Source: Flavobacteriales bacterium (GTDB lineage Bacteria; Bacteroidota; Bacteroidia; Flavobacteriales_F; PHOS-HE28). Taken from it: a stretch of DNA of 64,000 bases. The position numbers and the translations under genes were made by a program. Where the stretch lies: contig JADJQW010000002.1 in the NCBI GenBank assembly GCA_016712535.1, positions 1,488,001 through 1,552,000 of the forward strand, in the 5' to 3' direction. Below, in pieces: positions 44,007-52,894 of the stretch (positions within the stretch are counted from its first letter, which is position 1; every line of letters begins with the position of its first letter). The notes below the pieces were generated by a model. That model did not search any database. It saw only the letters and a list, made by a program, of their open reading frames with translations, and was not told the origin of the DNA.

Positions 44007-46001
44007 ATGCGAGCACCTGTGAAAGAGAACCCCGAGTCGGTGAGCGCTCAGACCCTGAGCACACCCAGCAACTTCTTCAGCAGCGGCCTCCGCCAGAAGG
44101 TGGACCAGCTGATGGACATCCTGTGGAGCGGTGGTGTGAACAACCCCGCCACCAGCATCGAGCAGATCAGCTACCTGCTCTTCTTGCGCATGCTCACCGA
44201 GGAGGATGAGAAGCTGGCCCTGCTGGACAAGCGTCACAAGCGCCTCTTCAGCGGTGCGAGCAGCAAGTACGCCTGGGGCAACTTCGTCACCCTCACCGGC
44301 AAGGGCCTCTTCGATGCCGTGCGCGATGCCATCGAGCACCTGCACGAGCTGCCCAGCATGACGGAGACCGGCAAGCTCCTCTTCAGCCGCGCCACGCTGA
44401 AGATCTACGACTACCCCACCCTGCGCGCCGTGGTGCAGACCATCCACGAGATGGACCTGAGCGAGCACCACGGCATCGACCTGAAGGGCGACATGTACGA
44501 GTACCTGCTGGGCAAGATCGCGGCCAGCGGTACCAACGGGCAGTTCCGCACCCCGCGCCACATCATCGACACGATCGTGACCTTGGTCGATCCCAAACCG
44601 CACGAGCGCATTTGCGATCCGGCGGTGGGCACGGCAGGCTTTCTGGTGGCTGCCTTCCAGTATATCCTGCGGCAGCACAGCCGCAAGGCCGATGTGGACC
44701 GCGGCATCGTGGACGGCAGCTTGCTGAAGCCCGCCCAATGGAAGCACCTAGAGACCGATGCCTACACCGGCTTCGACAACGATGCGGACATGGTGAAGAT
44801 CGGCATCCTCAACCTGTACCTGCACCGCCTGAAGCAGGCGCGGGTCGCACATTTCAACCCGCTCACTACCGGCTTTGCCAATGGCTACCCCGGCCAGTTG
44901 TGGGATGTGATGCTGGCCAACCCGCCCTTCAGCGGCAAGGTGCAGGCTGAGAGCATCCTCAGCGACCTGAACCACAAGCTGGACACGCGCAGTACCGAAT
45001 TGCTATTTCTGAAGTGGTTCATTGACCACCTAGCTCCAGAAGGGCGAGCTGGTATTGTTGTACCCGAAGGTGTTGTACTAGGTCCAGATGCCGCAAGTAG
45101 AAAACTCCGTAAAACTCTTTTAGAGGAGAACCGTCTCGAAGCCGTAATTGCTCTACCTCCATTCTGCTTCAAACCTTATGCAAGCGTAGCGACCTACGCT
45201 CTCATCTTTAGAAAAGGTGGCAGCACTTCGCGCACATGGATGTACCAGGTCGAGAATGATGGATTTAGCGACGGCAGTCTTAGAACTCCAGTCGACTTGA
45301 ATGACTTACCCGACTTGCTCCAAAAATGGGGCATTCGCGGCTCAGAAGAATACCAATCGGAACCCTCGAAACACGGTTGGGTATCGAGAGAGCAGATCAT
45401 CGATGGTGACTTACCACTTGCACCTCGGTTATATCTGGCAAACAAGCCATCCCTTCACAATTACAAGACCGCAACTTTGGGTGAACTGTGTTCCATTACC
45501 AAAGGAACAACACCTGCATCCTCAAGCACACCAGGTCGATATCCATTGGTCACTACCGCCGAAGATCTAAGGTCGTCTCCATCATATCAGTTTGAAGACG
45601 ACTGTATTTGCATTCCATTGGTTTCATCAACTGGTCATGGTCATGCGAGCATCAAGAGGATAACATATATGAATGGTCGCTTCGCAGCGGCTTCAATCAT
45701 CGCTGTACTGCAAATCAAAGACCGATCGAAGCTATTGCCCAAATTCCTGCATATCTACCTGGAGGCCAACAAGGACACCCTATTAGTTCCCCTCATGAAG
45801 GGAGCAGCAAACGTATCCCTCGGCGTCCGGGCAATTTCATCTGTAGTTGTACCCATTCCAACACTTGCGGAACAGCAAGAGCTTATCAATGAGGTTGAAA
45901 ATTACGATTACGAAATCGCACAGTTGAAGAACTCCCTGGCAGAAAAGAACGCTCAACGAGAACAAGCTCTTCGCTCATTTGCGAAACAGTTTAGTGATTA
46001 G
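44007..46001 (+). CDS. hsdM: Type I R-M methyltransferase fused to a single-TRD specificity subunit
   Basis: 664 residues. N-terminal HsdM bundle (LMDILWSGGVNNPATSIEQ), SAM motif I (ICDPAVGTAGFLV, about residue 204), and catalytic NPPFSG (about 305). From about residue 485 a target-recognition domain begins (LGELCSITKGTTP) with a VVPIPTLAEQQELI boundary and a coiled-coil tail, i.e. one half of a normal HsdS. Two copies would be needed for a bipartite site. No separate hsdS is present. GC content falls sharply from about 44,990, before the TRD, suggesting recombination in the 3' third. Confidence 0.92.
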   Translation: MRAPVKENPESVSAQTLSTPSNFFSSGLRQKVDQLMDILWSGGVNNPATSIEQISYLLFLRMLTEEDEKLALLDKRHKRLFSGASSKYAWGNFVTLTGKGLFDAVRDAIEHLHELPSMTETGKLLFSRATLKIYDYPTLRAVVQTIHEMDLSEHHGIDLKGDMYEYLLGKIAASGTNGQFRTPRHIIDTIVTLVDPKPHERICDPAVGTAGFLVAAFQYILRQHSRKADVDRGIVDGSLLKPAQWKHLETDAYTGFDNDADMVKIGILNLYLHRLKQARVAHFNPLTTGFANGYPGQLWDVMLANPPFSGKVQAESILSDLNHKLDTRSTELLFLKWFIDHLAPEGRAGIVVPEGVVLGPDAASRKLRKTLLEENRLEAVIALPPFCFKPYASVATYALIFRKGGSTSRTWMYQVENDGFSDGSLRTPVDLNDLPDLLQKWGIRGSEEYQSEPSKHGWVSREQIIDGDLPLAPRLYLANKPSLHNYKTATLGELCSITKGTTPASSSTPGRYPLVTTAEDLRSSPSYQFEDDCICIPLVSSTGHGHASIKRITYMNGRFAAASIIAVLQIKDRSKLLPKFLHIYLEANKDTLLVPLMKGAANVSLGVRAISSVVVPIPTLAEQQELINEVENYDYEIAQLKNSLAEKNAQREQALRSFAKQFSD

Positions 46002-46130
46002 ATTAGTATCCGAAGGCCCGTTCGCAGAAGCGACACAGCTTTCCACTCAACACGAGGCCGAGGCGTTGTGGGGGAGCTTGCTGGGGGAGGTGTTCGGGTA
46101 AGCTTTGTCAGGTCATCAATCAACACAGGA

Positions 46131-46400
46131 ATGAAAAAGTTGGTCAACATCAGTGTAGGCAGGACTGCGCAACAGGTAGCACCCCACGGCTGGCACGCCT
46201 CAGTCGCAACCGCCACTACTGGAACGGCAAACCGCGTGTCCAGCGGTGAATCTGAAATTCACAGCTCAAAGCAAACCGCGTGGGATTCAATACGCTCTCG
46301 CGTGGAAGCGCTCGACTACGAAAATGATGAAGTGCGCCTCAACGGTCAGTTGATGAACTCGGCCCAACAGGTCGTGCAAGCAGTTCAGCAGATCCCTTGA
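46131..46400 (+). CDS. Small hypothetical protein, possible antitoxin or partner
   Basis: 89 residues from the ATG at 46131 (MKKLVNISVGRTAQQV...). Serine/threonine-rich N-terminus, charged C-terminal helix (SIRSRVEALDYENDEVRLNG). No known family recognised. It ends 22 bases before the next gene and precedes it on the same strand, as a partner in a two-gene module would. Confidence 0.5.
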   Translation: MKKLVNISVGRTAQQVAPHGWHASVATATTGTANRVSSGESEIHSSKQTAWDSIRSRVEALDYENDEVRLNGQLMNSAQQVVQAVQQIP

Positions 46401-46422
46401 ATCAGGATAGACTTTCACTGAT

Positions 46423-46929
46423 TTGGAGCAGTACATCCAAAGCCACGGGCGCTTCTGGCATTTGACCGAAGCGCGCAACGTTGCGGAAATAAAGGCGAAT
46501 GGTCTGCGACCATGCAATAGAGAGGTGTATACGCTTCGAGTTGATGATATGGGCATTTTCCAGGCAGTGATCAATACGCAACTGTTCGCCGTGGGCCAGG
46601 ACGGGGAATGGGCCGTCATTCAACTCGTTGTCCGCCCGGGAGAAAGACCCCTATTCGAGTTCGCACCAGACAACATGCGAACACATGATTGGACCTGGCC
46701 TCTACACACCATCATTCGACCTTATAATGGCTCACTGAGTCCTGCGTCGGTCGAACGGATTTGTTTGTTCCGTTACGACGGCAACCTTGGTGCGCAGGTG
46801 TCCATGCAGGATCAGCTATGGAGGCAAAGACCGGAGTTCCTCGAAGGATTCGAGATGGCTTACACGCAGCATGATGGATCACGATATTCTGTGGACAGTA
46901 ATGGAAACATCGTCGAACCCCGGCGATAA
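46423..46929 (+). CDS. Hypothetical protein with DarT/ART-like N-terminal motif
   Basis: 168 residues from a TTG (the only in-frame start after the stop at 46408). FWHLTEARNVAEIKANGLRP resembles the N-terminal signature of DarT-like and other ADP-ribosyltransferase-fold proteins (H-x-T, then N-x-x-x-I-x-x-x-G-L). The protein is shorter than DarT and I cannot see a full catalytic set, so this is a tentative fold assignment. Directly follows the 89-residue gene. Confidence 0.6.
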   Translation: MEQYIQSHGRFWHLTEARNVAEIKANGLRPCNREVYTLRVDDMGIFQAVINTQLFAVGQDGEWAVIQLVVRPGERPLFEFAPDNMRTHDWTWPLHTIIRPYNGSLSPASVERICLFRYDGNLGAQVSMQDQLWRQRPEFLEGFEMAYTQHDGSRYSVDSNGNIVEPRR

Positions 46930-47008
46930 TGGATCAATCTGACCAGCTCTTTAGGACCTACTTCACGCTTATATGGCCTGCCGAGCGGACATCTAACAGT
47001 ACTATCCC

Positions 47009-47275
47009 ATGAACCAGAAGAAGCTCTATATCTACCAACTGGCCGATTTCCTGCACTCGCACGGCATGACCATGAGCGGCGAGGAACTGGCAGCCCACTT
47101 GAATCGGAACAACTTCTTGACCAAGTACGGCACCACCTACAAGGGCAAGCGGGGCACGTACCGTTTGATCCGAGAAGTTTGGGCTTGGCTTGAGCACGAC
47201 CTAAAGGCCAGGGAAGCCGCGAAGAAGGTGGCTACGGCATTCGTGAAGCCGGATGGAACGCACGCCTATGAATAG
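47009..47275 (+). CDS. Small hypothetical protein
   Basis: 88 residues, basic, with a helix-turn-helix feel (EELAAHLNRNNFLTKYGTTY, then GTYRLIREVWAWLEHDL). The phrase resembles short DNA-binding tails in recombinase-associated proteins, but I make no functional claim. It is convergent with the following gene, three bases apart. Confidence 0.6.
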   Translation: MNQKKLYIYQLADFLHSHGMTMSGEELAAHLNRNNFLTKYGTTYKGKRGTYRLIREVWAWLEHDLKAREAAKKVATAFVKPDGTHAYE

Positions 47276-47278
47276 GAT

Positions 47279-48037
47279 CTAAGGCTGCTGTGCTCCGCTC
47301 GTGCTTGTGGGCACCGTGCTAACCCCATTCGCACATGTCTTCATGTGCCGCCTGTAATTCTTGATCTCCTCTTGCTGCTGTGCCGCCCGAGCCATGATCG
47401 CCTTGTATATGTCCATGCAGTCGGCTACTTCGGTTCTGCATCGATCCTCAATGCTATCGTATTGGTGGGCATCATAGTGTTTCCATACTGAGGTTGCCCT
47501 ATCCAAGGTGCTTCCAACTTGGTACTTCTGGTAGAGGTGTGCTTTTGACTTCGGATACGCCAGGTGCGGGCTGGTGACCTTGAACTGGGTGATCGCGAGG
47601 GTCGATAGGTCGATGCACCGTGCACCATAGAGGAGGCCGAACAGATCTTCCGCCTTGGCCAACTGATAGTGCAGGAGCCTGGCCATCAGCACCGGTACAT
47701 CGCTGTGCGTGATGCCGATACCGGACAGGACCAGTGAGCAGGCATCCTTGGTCCGGCGTAAAGGCTCCCACTCTTGCACCAGATGGCGAAGGATGGCTGC
47801 AAGTACCGCCCGCTCCGTCTTGAGCTCCCACTCCCAGAACGCTTTGGGCGGCTGTGCTTCGCGCAACTTGCTGTAATAGGTCTGAAACGCACCGCCGATG
47901 ATCTTGTGGCCCTCCTTGTACGGCGAATAGCTCATACCCCCTGAGCCTCGCGTGGCACGGTCCGTTTGAGGTACGTAGTACTCCAGGTCAAGGAAGATGA
48001 CTTTGGTGTGCTTGTCAGGGAAGGAAAGGGTTGCCAT
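47279..48037 (-). CDS. DEDD (DnaQ-like) exonuclease candidate
   Basis: 252 residues from the ATG at 48037 (a TTG at 48049 adds four). Exo I-like motif FLDLEYY gives D17/E19; Exo II-like region is GIGITHSDVPVLMARL; a late acidic block AHQYDSIEDRCRTEVADCMD may supply the last aspartate. The order fits RNase H-fold 3'-5' exonucleases. The family itself is not one I can name. Only minus-strand gene in this part of the island. Confidence 0.65.
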   Translation of the reverse strand: MATLSFPDKHTKVIFLDLEYYVPQTDRATRGSGGMSYSPYKEGHKIIGGAFQTYYSKLREAQPPKAFWEWELKTERAVLAAILRHLVQEWEPLRRTKDACSLVLSGIGITHSDVPVLMARLLHYQLAKAEDLFGLLYGARCIDLSTLAITQFKVTSPHLAYPKSKAHLYQKYQVGSTLDRATSVWKHYDAHQYDSIEDRCRTEVADCMDIYKAIMARAAQQQEEIKNYRRHMKTCANGVSTVPTSTSGAQQP

Positions 48038-48268
48038 GCCGTGGGCCAACCAAAGTCTATACCGTCTTCAACCGTGTCGGTGGGTCGGGCTCTGCGGGCT
48101 GCGCAAGGTGGACATGGACAAGAAACGAGGGTGGCGACCTGGGATTCTGCAACTGCACCCCATTGTACAGGTGCTGCCCCTGCGCCGCACGCCATGAAAT
48201 ACCGGTTGCGCCGGGACCAGGAGCTGCTCGATAGGGCGTATGGAAATATCAAGAAGTACTATTGAGCC

Positions 48269-48922
48269 ATGAGCACTCCTATCGAGAGCATGTCACGTGA
48301 TGATGTTCAGCGCTACATCGATCGCTTGATCGCGAAGCATGAACTGCTCAATGGCAAGATGAATAGGACAGTTCTGCTGCTTTTTGGCTTTGCGGCTTTG
48401 TACATCCTGGTCCAACGCTCCATAATCAGCCAACTGAATCTGGGCTACTTCAACCTCACCGACATGCAGTTGGTCCGCAGCTTGATCGGGCCGTTTTACG
48501 CTGCAAGCTGCCTCTACTTTGTTGTACTGGGGTATGAAATGTTCAAGGTGCGTAGCGTGCTCGGCAAGTTCATGGGTGAAGCCGATCCGTACGAACATAA
48601 TAATGAGATTATGAATGCGCTGGATGTGCGGTCTGCCTTGTTGCCATTCGCCGTTTACGATTACTTCATTGAAGCGCCTTGGGACCGGCTGCCAAGGGTT
48701 GTTTCTGTTGTGGCCGCCATACTGTTCGTTGCTGCGTTCATGGCGCTTTCGCTGCCAGTGCTCTTCACTGCTTACATTCTGTGGCAGCAATGGACCGGAA
48801 CATTGGGCATGCTGGGCAGTTTCTCAGCCATTGCTACGTCCATCCTCTTTGGGTTCACGTTGTTGATGCAGGGGCTTTATTTCTGGGTCACTCTTGAGGC
48901 ATGGGTAGCATCGCGGAAATAG
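48269..48922 (+). CDS. Polytopic membrane protein of unknown function
   Basis: 217 residues with about four transmembrane helices (TVLLLFGFAALYILVQ; SLIGPFYAASCLYFVVLGYE; VVSVVAAILFVAAFMALSLP; IATSILFGFTLLMQGLYFWV). N-terminal cytosolic helix. No family recognised. In an island of nucleases it could be a membrane effector or anchor, but nothing in the sequence proves it. Confidence 0.75.
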   Translation: MSTPIESMSRDDVQRYIDRLIAKHELLNGKMNRTVLLLFGFAALYILVQRSIISQLNLGYFNLTDMQLVRSLIGPFYAASCLYFVVLGYEMFKVRSVLGKFMGEADPYEHNNEIMNALDVRSALLPFAVYDYFIEAPWDRLPRVVSVVAAILFVAAFMALSLPVLFTAYILWQQWTGTLGMLGSFSAIATSILFGFTLLMQGLYFWVTLEAWVASRK

Positions 48923-48957
48923 CTCATCACAGGATCGATAGTTAGATAGGATAGCAT

Positions 48958-49398
48958 ATGGCCAAGCGAGACGCAACAAAGGGATACAACACGAACCTGG
49001 CAGCCGAGTTCCACATGATGAGCCTGTTGCACCGCGCAGGCCTCAATGCGTACCTGAGCATGGGGAACAAGAAGGGCGTGGATATCCTCATTCAGAAGGA
49101 GGATGGGAGCATCCAGATAATCGAGGTGAAAGGTGTTGCGGCCAAGATGGATTGGATCGTCGGGAACAACGGCAGGTTACCCAAGGCCAAGAACCTGTTC
49201 TTCGCTTTGGTAAGCTACAATGGGATGATCGCATTGCTGGACCACGTACCGGACTTCTGGCTGGTGCCGAGCGAAGTACTGGCGAGGAAGGGGGGGTATG
49301 CCATTTCAAAGAATGGCAAGACCGTGTTTCTGCGGAATGCTCACATCCGGGCGAACTACCAGAAGCAACGGAATACCTTGGCAGCGTTGTATGAATAA
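48958..49398 (+). CDS. PD-(D/E)XK nuclease-like protein
   Basis: 146 residues. D42 (GVDILI), E56 and K58 (IIEVKG) form the PD-(D/E)XK core; the N-terminal helix (AAEFHMMSLLHRAGLNAYLS) resembles the PDDEXK_11 group. It is followed 20 bases later by the PLD protein gene, so they are probably one transcript. Confidence 0.8.
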   Translation: MAKRDATKGYNTNLAAEFHMMSLLHRAGLNAYLSMGNKKGVDILIQKEDGSIQIIEVKGVAAKMDWIVGNNGRLPKAKNLFFALVSYNGMIALLDHVPDFWLVPSEVLARKGGYAISKNGKTVFLRNAHIRANYQKQRNTLAALYE

Positions 49399-49418
49399 GT
49401 GGATCGATAACCGGGAGG

Positions 49419-50753
49419 ATGGCCTTGTCCATTGCTATTGAAGCGCCAATGGATAAAGTACAGGACATCCAGTTCTTCGACGCCGAAGGGCACAAGAGTG
49501 TGGTGCAGGCGTGGGAGGCTGTGTTCGAGCATGCCCAACTGGGCCTAAAGGCGGCCGTGTGTTACGCTACCGCGCCAGGCATTGCCGTTTTGAGCAAAGC
49601 TGCTCGGAAGATTGCCTATGGGGATGGCTTCTTCGTGGCCAGCGTGGAGTATCCCACGAACATTGATGCCTTGGCTGGGCTTCATGAAATGGCGAAGGGG
49701 CACGTTTACATTCACTTGGGATTCGACTCGCCCCGAACGAATGATGAGGTTCAGCAGGATGGCTATGCCCTGATGCACTCCAAGGTGCTTCTGGCCGAGG
49801 GCTTCAATTCCATGAAGCTGTGGGTGGGCAGCCACAACCTGACCGCACGCGCGTTAGCCGGTGCGAATCTGGAGGCAGGGATGCTCGTCACCGGTGATTG
49901 TGACACGAAGCTGATGCATGACGCCCGGAAGCACTTGCTCGTATGCCGGGATAGCGCTGAGCGCTTCGACCCTGCCCGCATCAAGGTGTACAAGCACATC
50001 CAGCGCCGCCGGATGCGCAGCCCGATCGAGGTGCAGCCGTCGACCATATTGGTGATCCACGCCGAAGCCGACGAGCCGGTTCGGCAGCACCAACTACCCA
50101 ATGTGGTTCACCTCTGCCTGAAGCCCCACCAACTGGACAATTACTTCGCTATGGACCGCGAAGTGCGTCTGTTCCTGCATCCGCCGGGAAGTTTGAAACC
50201 CGGAAAGCAGGTGGATTTGTCCAATGCCACTGGCTGGATGGGCCGCCAAACCTCCATCACCCGCACGGAGCTGCATCCTCGCAATCAAGGCGTGGAAGGG
50301 AGCTTCGATGCGGCCAGGTTCCAAGTGTTCATCGAAGACCGCTCCACACCGCCCAAGGCGTTACCAACAGATGTGAAGTTAGACGGTATGACCACGCAGG
50401 TGGTGATGCGCTTCTCAAGGGTGCTAAGGCCAGGTGCCGAGACATATTCCATTCGCACTGGAACATCCAGTATCCGCATGAAGACGATTGAGGAGAAGCC
50501 GAGCCCGGAGCCCATCGACCCTCGCTTGGCGGACAGCTTCTCGCATGGCTCCATCAAGGATGGGGTCCTACGCTTCGAGCGGATCACGGACATTGAGCCC
50601 AAGGTCCATGTGCAGGCCTATGCCGCCTCCTTGCAGCCCTTGAATGTGCTTGGCGCTGGTGATGTTGCGTTCAGCTACTCCATCGTGGAGCCAATGCACC
50701 CGATTGATCCGTATTTCTTCATTACCAAGAACGTGGTACGGGTCTGGGGTTGA
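49419..50753 (+). CDS. Phospholipase D-like nuclease candidate
   Basis: 444 residues. A single HKD-type motif: MHSKVLLAEGF (H120, K122) followed by WVGSHNLTARAL, the GSxNLT block typical of PLD-family nucleases. The usual aspartate of HxKx4D is not obvious; E at that position may substitute. The C-terminal two-thirds is beta-rich and unrecognised. PLD nucleases with one motif act as dimers (BfiI type). Start at 49419 is adjacent to GGGAGG; an ATG at 49449 is an alternative. Confidence 0.8.
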   Translation: MALSIAIEAPMDKVQDIQFFDAEGHKSVVQAWEAVFEHAQLGLKAAVCYATAPGIAVLSKAARKIAYGDGFFVASVEYPTNIDALAGLHEMAKGHVYIHLGFDSPRTNDEVQQDGYALMHSKVLLAEGFNSMKLWVGSHNLTARALAGANLEAGMLVTGDCDTKLMHDARKHLLVCRDSAERFDPARIKVYKHIQRRRMRSPIEVQPSTILVIHAEADEPVRQHQLPNVVHLCLKPHQLDNYFAMDREVRLFLHPPGSLKPGKQVDLSNATGWMGRQTSITRTELHPRNQGVEGSFDAARFQVFIEDRSTPPKALPTDVKLDGMTTQVVMRFSRVLRPGAETYSIRTGTSSIRMKTIEEKPSPEPIDPRLADSFSHGSIKDGVLRFERITDIEPKVHVQAYAASLQPLNVLGAGDVAFSYSIVEPMHPIDPYFFITKNVVRVWG

Positions 50754-50784
50754 CACCTATCTTCATCATCCATCAGTAATACGC

Positions 50785-51579
50785 ATGGCACGTCCAAAGA
50801 GCATTGCGGTTTGGATCCGCAATAAGCGGCAAGAGAGTGGCCTGAGCCAGGACGCCTTGGCAAAGCATGTGGGATGTTCGGGCATGACCATTGGTAATTG
50901 GGAGAACGGCAAGACCAAGCCCGACCCTGCTTCGGTGCAGAAGCTGGAGAAGGTCTTGGGGCCTTTCAAGCTTGAAGAAGCCGCACCCGAGGAGATGGAT
51001 TTTGGCAACTGGCTCCGTACCGAACGGACCAATAAGAAATTGACCCAACAGCAAGTCGCTGATGCCGCAGGAGTGAATGCCGTGACCATCTCAATGATCG
51101 AACTGGGCAAGATCAGCCGGCCGCAACAAGACACGATGAACCGGCTTGAGATCGCTTTGGAGAAGCGGTACCGTCAGTCTCAGCCGGAAGAAGTGAAGCT
51201 AGCTAGGAAGCCCGGACGGCCCCGCAAGGAAGAGAGCACAACCACGAAGCAGGACATCACACCCAGCGGAGAACAGGTTTTCAGGGGCATCGGCTTCTTC
51301 ACTGAATTCAACCCGCATGTTGATGAAGAGCGGCCACGTGAACCCGGGATCTATGTCCTTTACGATATCAGTGAGCGTCCGATCTATGTGGGCCAAGCCC
51401 AAGAAATACGATCGCGCATCCGCGATCACAAGGACAAGTTCTGGTTCAAGGAGCCTATCGTGGAATCTGCCGCCTACATACGGGTTGATGACAAGGAGCT
51501 CCGGAACCGGTTGGAGGAAGTGCTCATCAAGTTCATGAAATCGAACGCGGTACTGAACAAGCAGAAGGTCGGTCGTTGA
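50785..51579 (+). CDS. Double XRE-GIY-YIG nuclease fusion
   Basis: 264 residues from the ATG at 50785. Two Cro/C1-type helix-turn-helix domains (about 8-58: GLSQDALAKHVGCSGMTIGN; about 74-126: LTQQQVADAAGVNAVTISM), an AT-hook-like KPGRPRK (142-148), and a GIY-YIG nuclease (G188-I-Y190, Y201-V-G203, catalytic arginine R209 or R213, glutamate near 237-244). This order is not one I know. It suggests a sequence-directed cutter or a self-regulating nuclease. Located directly between the PLD gene and the winged-helix nuclease gene. Confidence 0.88.
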   Translation: MARPKSIAVWIRNKRQESGLSQDALAKHVGCSGMTIGNWENGKTKPDPASVQKLEKVLGPFKLEEAAPEEMDFGNWLRTERTNKKLTQQQVADAAGVNAVTISMIELGKISRPQQDTMNRLEIALEKRYRQSQPEEVKLARKPGRPRKEESTTTKQDITPSGEQVFRGIGFFTEFNPHVDEERPREPGIYVLYDISERPIYVGQAQEIRSRIRDHKDKFWFKEPIVESAAYIRVDDKELRNRLEEVLIKFMKSNAVLNKQKVGR

Positions 51580-51604
51580 GCACAACGCCTGAACACTACA
51601 CCAC

Positions 51605-52483
51605 ATGGAATACCTCTCCACCACCAGCCTCGCCAAGGAACAGGATATCCCTGCCAGCGAACTCTTCGCGAAGCTTAAAGGCCTAGGGCTCATCGACCGC
51701 CACGGCGACAAATGGGTCTTGACGGATGCGGGCCGCAGCAAAGGCGGACAAACCCGCACCAACCCGAAGTATGGTGAGTTCATTGTCTGGCCTGAGGACA
51801 TCAACTTCGACCGGTCGAACGGGAAAGGCAAGCGGCTGAACGCAACATCCGTTGGCAAGCACTTCAATATCTCAGCCCAACGGATGAACCTGATTTTCTC
51901 CGAGCTCGGCTGGCAGGAAAAGCACACCGCCGGTTGGTCCGTAACGAAGCTTGGCCAGGCGATCGGTGGGCGGGAGATGGAGTATGAGACCGGCGCGACT
52001 TATGTCGTATGGCCGGGAGGCATTTTGGAGGATAAGCGTCTGCTGGATGCTGTCCAACCTTCCACGGAACCCGTGAAGAACGAACCCGGCGGGTATTCCT
52101 TGGCCGGCCCAGGGTTTCGTGAGCGATTCCCAGCGACCCTCCGGACACTCGACGGTCATTTGGTCCGCAGCCGCGCCGAAATGCTCATCGACAACTACCT
52201 CTACCAATGCGGCATCGTGCATGCCTATGAGCGTAAGCTCCCCATTGAGGAGGATTGCTACTGCGATTTCTACATCCCTCATGGTCCTCGCAGTCCACAA
52301 GCCGTGTACATCGAGTTCTGGGGCTTGGAGGATGATCCTGGCTACGCGGACAGGAAGAAGCGCAAGCGGGAGCTTTACCAGAGGCATGAGATCCCGCTGA
52401 TCGAGCTGAACAATGAAGACCTCGCCAACTTGGATGATGTGCTTGCACGGAAGTTGCTGAAGTACAACATCAAGGTTGGGTGA
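51605..52483 (+). CDS. Winged-helix protein with C-terminal DUF559/Vsr-like nuclease domain
   Basis: 292 residues. The N-terminal 110 residues are winged-helix-like (SLAKEQDIPASELFAKLKGL; ATSVGKHFNISAQRMNLIFS). The C-terminal 115 residues follow the DUF559-type PD-(D/E)XK pattern: VRSRAEMLIDNYL, DFYIP, YIEFWGLEDD and KKRKRELY. Such domains are usually fused to helicases; here it is joined to DNA-binding domains. Starts 25 bases after the XRE-GIY-YIG gene. Confidence 0.8.
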   Translation: MEYLSTTSLAKEQDIPASELFAKLKGLGLIDRHGDKWVLTDAGRSKGGQTRTNPKYGEFIVWPEDINFDRSNGKGKRLNATSVGKHFNISAQRMNLIFSELGWQEKHTAGWSVTKLGQAIGGREMEYETGATYVVWPGGILEDKRLLDAVQPSTEPVKNEPGGYSLAGPGFRERFPATLRTLDGHLVRSRAEMLIDNYLYQCGIVHAYERKLPIEEDCYCDFYIPHGPRSPQAVYIEFWGLEDDPGYADRKKRKRELYQRHEIPLIELNNEDLANLDDVLARKLLKYNIKVG

Positions 52484-52890
52484 TTCCTACCGCGAATCGT
52501 TTGGAACCGCTGGTTTTCTCAGCTGGGCCTCCTCCACCATGATTGTTCACCGTAATCGCTGGCCCAACCACCCACCTTCGCTTGGGTCTGCCGTCTTCGG
52601 CGTCCTTGCGGCCTCGATGATGACATTCCATGGCGTCCCTTCAACTCGAGTATGTTAGTGCCTAGGGTCCGCTCACCACGCACAGGCTCCTGAGCAGCGA
52701 GGCCCATGCGGATGCAAGGCGGCGGCTACCTTCGCCGTAGACCTTGCGAGGATGGAGGGATGTTCGTTGAGTTTGAGGCCGGGGGAGGTGGCGCAGAAGT
52801 GGAAGAAGGGGTTATTGCAATAGATAATCGTGTGAGCGATCAGTTGATCAGGCAATTAGAAGAGCAGATGTTCATGAATGCCTTGGAACC
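52484..52890. other. 407-base stretch with repeat copy B
   Basis: Mostly copy B of the dispersed element (52524-52759), followed by a short reading frame (52760-52894) that looks like the 3' end of a lost gene. Confidence 0.5.
52524..52759 (+). repeat. Dispersed element, copy B (complete)
   Basis: Left block GGGTCTGCCGTCTTCGGCGT and TGCGGCCTCGA; right block GAGGCCCATGCGGA and GGCTACCTTCGCCGTAGACC, then TTGCGAGGATGGAGG. The left CCGCATGGGTC and the right GACCCATGCGG (best seen in copy C) are inverted repeats. Confidence 0.8.
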
Positions 52891-52894
52891 ATGA
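52760..52894 (+). CDS. Small reading frame, probable 3' remnant of a lost gene
   Basis: 44 residues; the end SDQLIRQLEEQMFMNALEP looks like a genuine C-terminal helix. Its TGA overlaps the ATG of the next gene (ATGA), the arrangement of coupled genes. The start merges into the repeat element. Confidence 0.3.
   Translation: MFVEFEAGGGGAEVEEGVIAIDNRVSDQLIRQLEEQMFMNALEP

Noticed and set aside
42690..44747. A 685-residue open frame antisense to hsdR and hsdM.
   Set aside because: Shadow of strong codon bias; no motifs, and it crosses the boundary of two real genes.
47966..48265. 99-residue open frame between the exonuclease-like gene and the membrane protein.
   Set aside because: Overlaps the start of the minus-strand gene and has an implausible composition; only its last 23 codons look natural.
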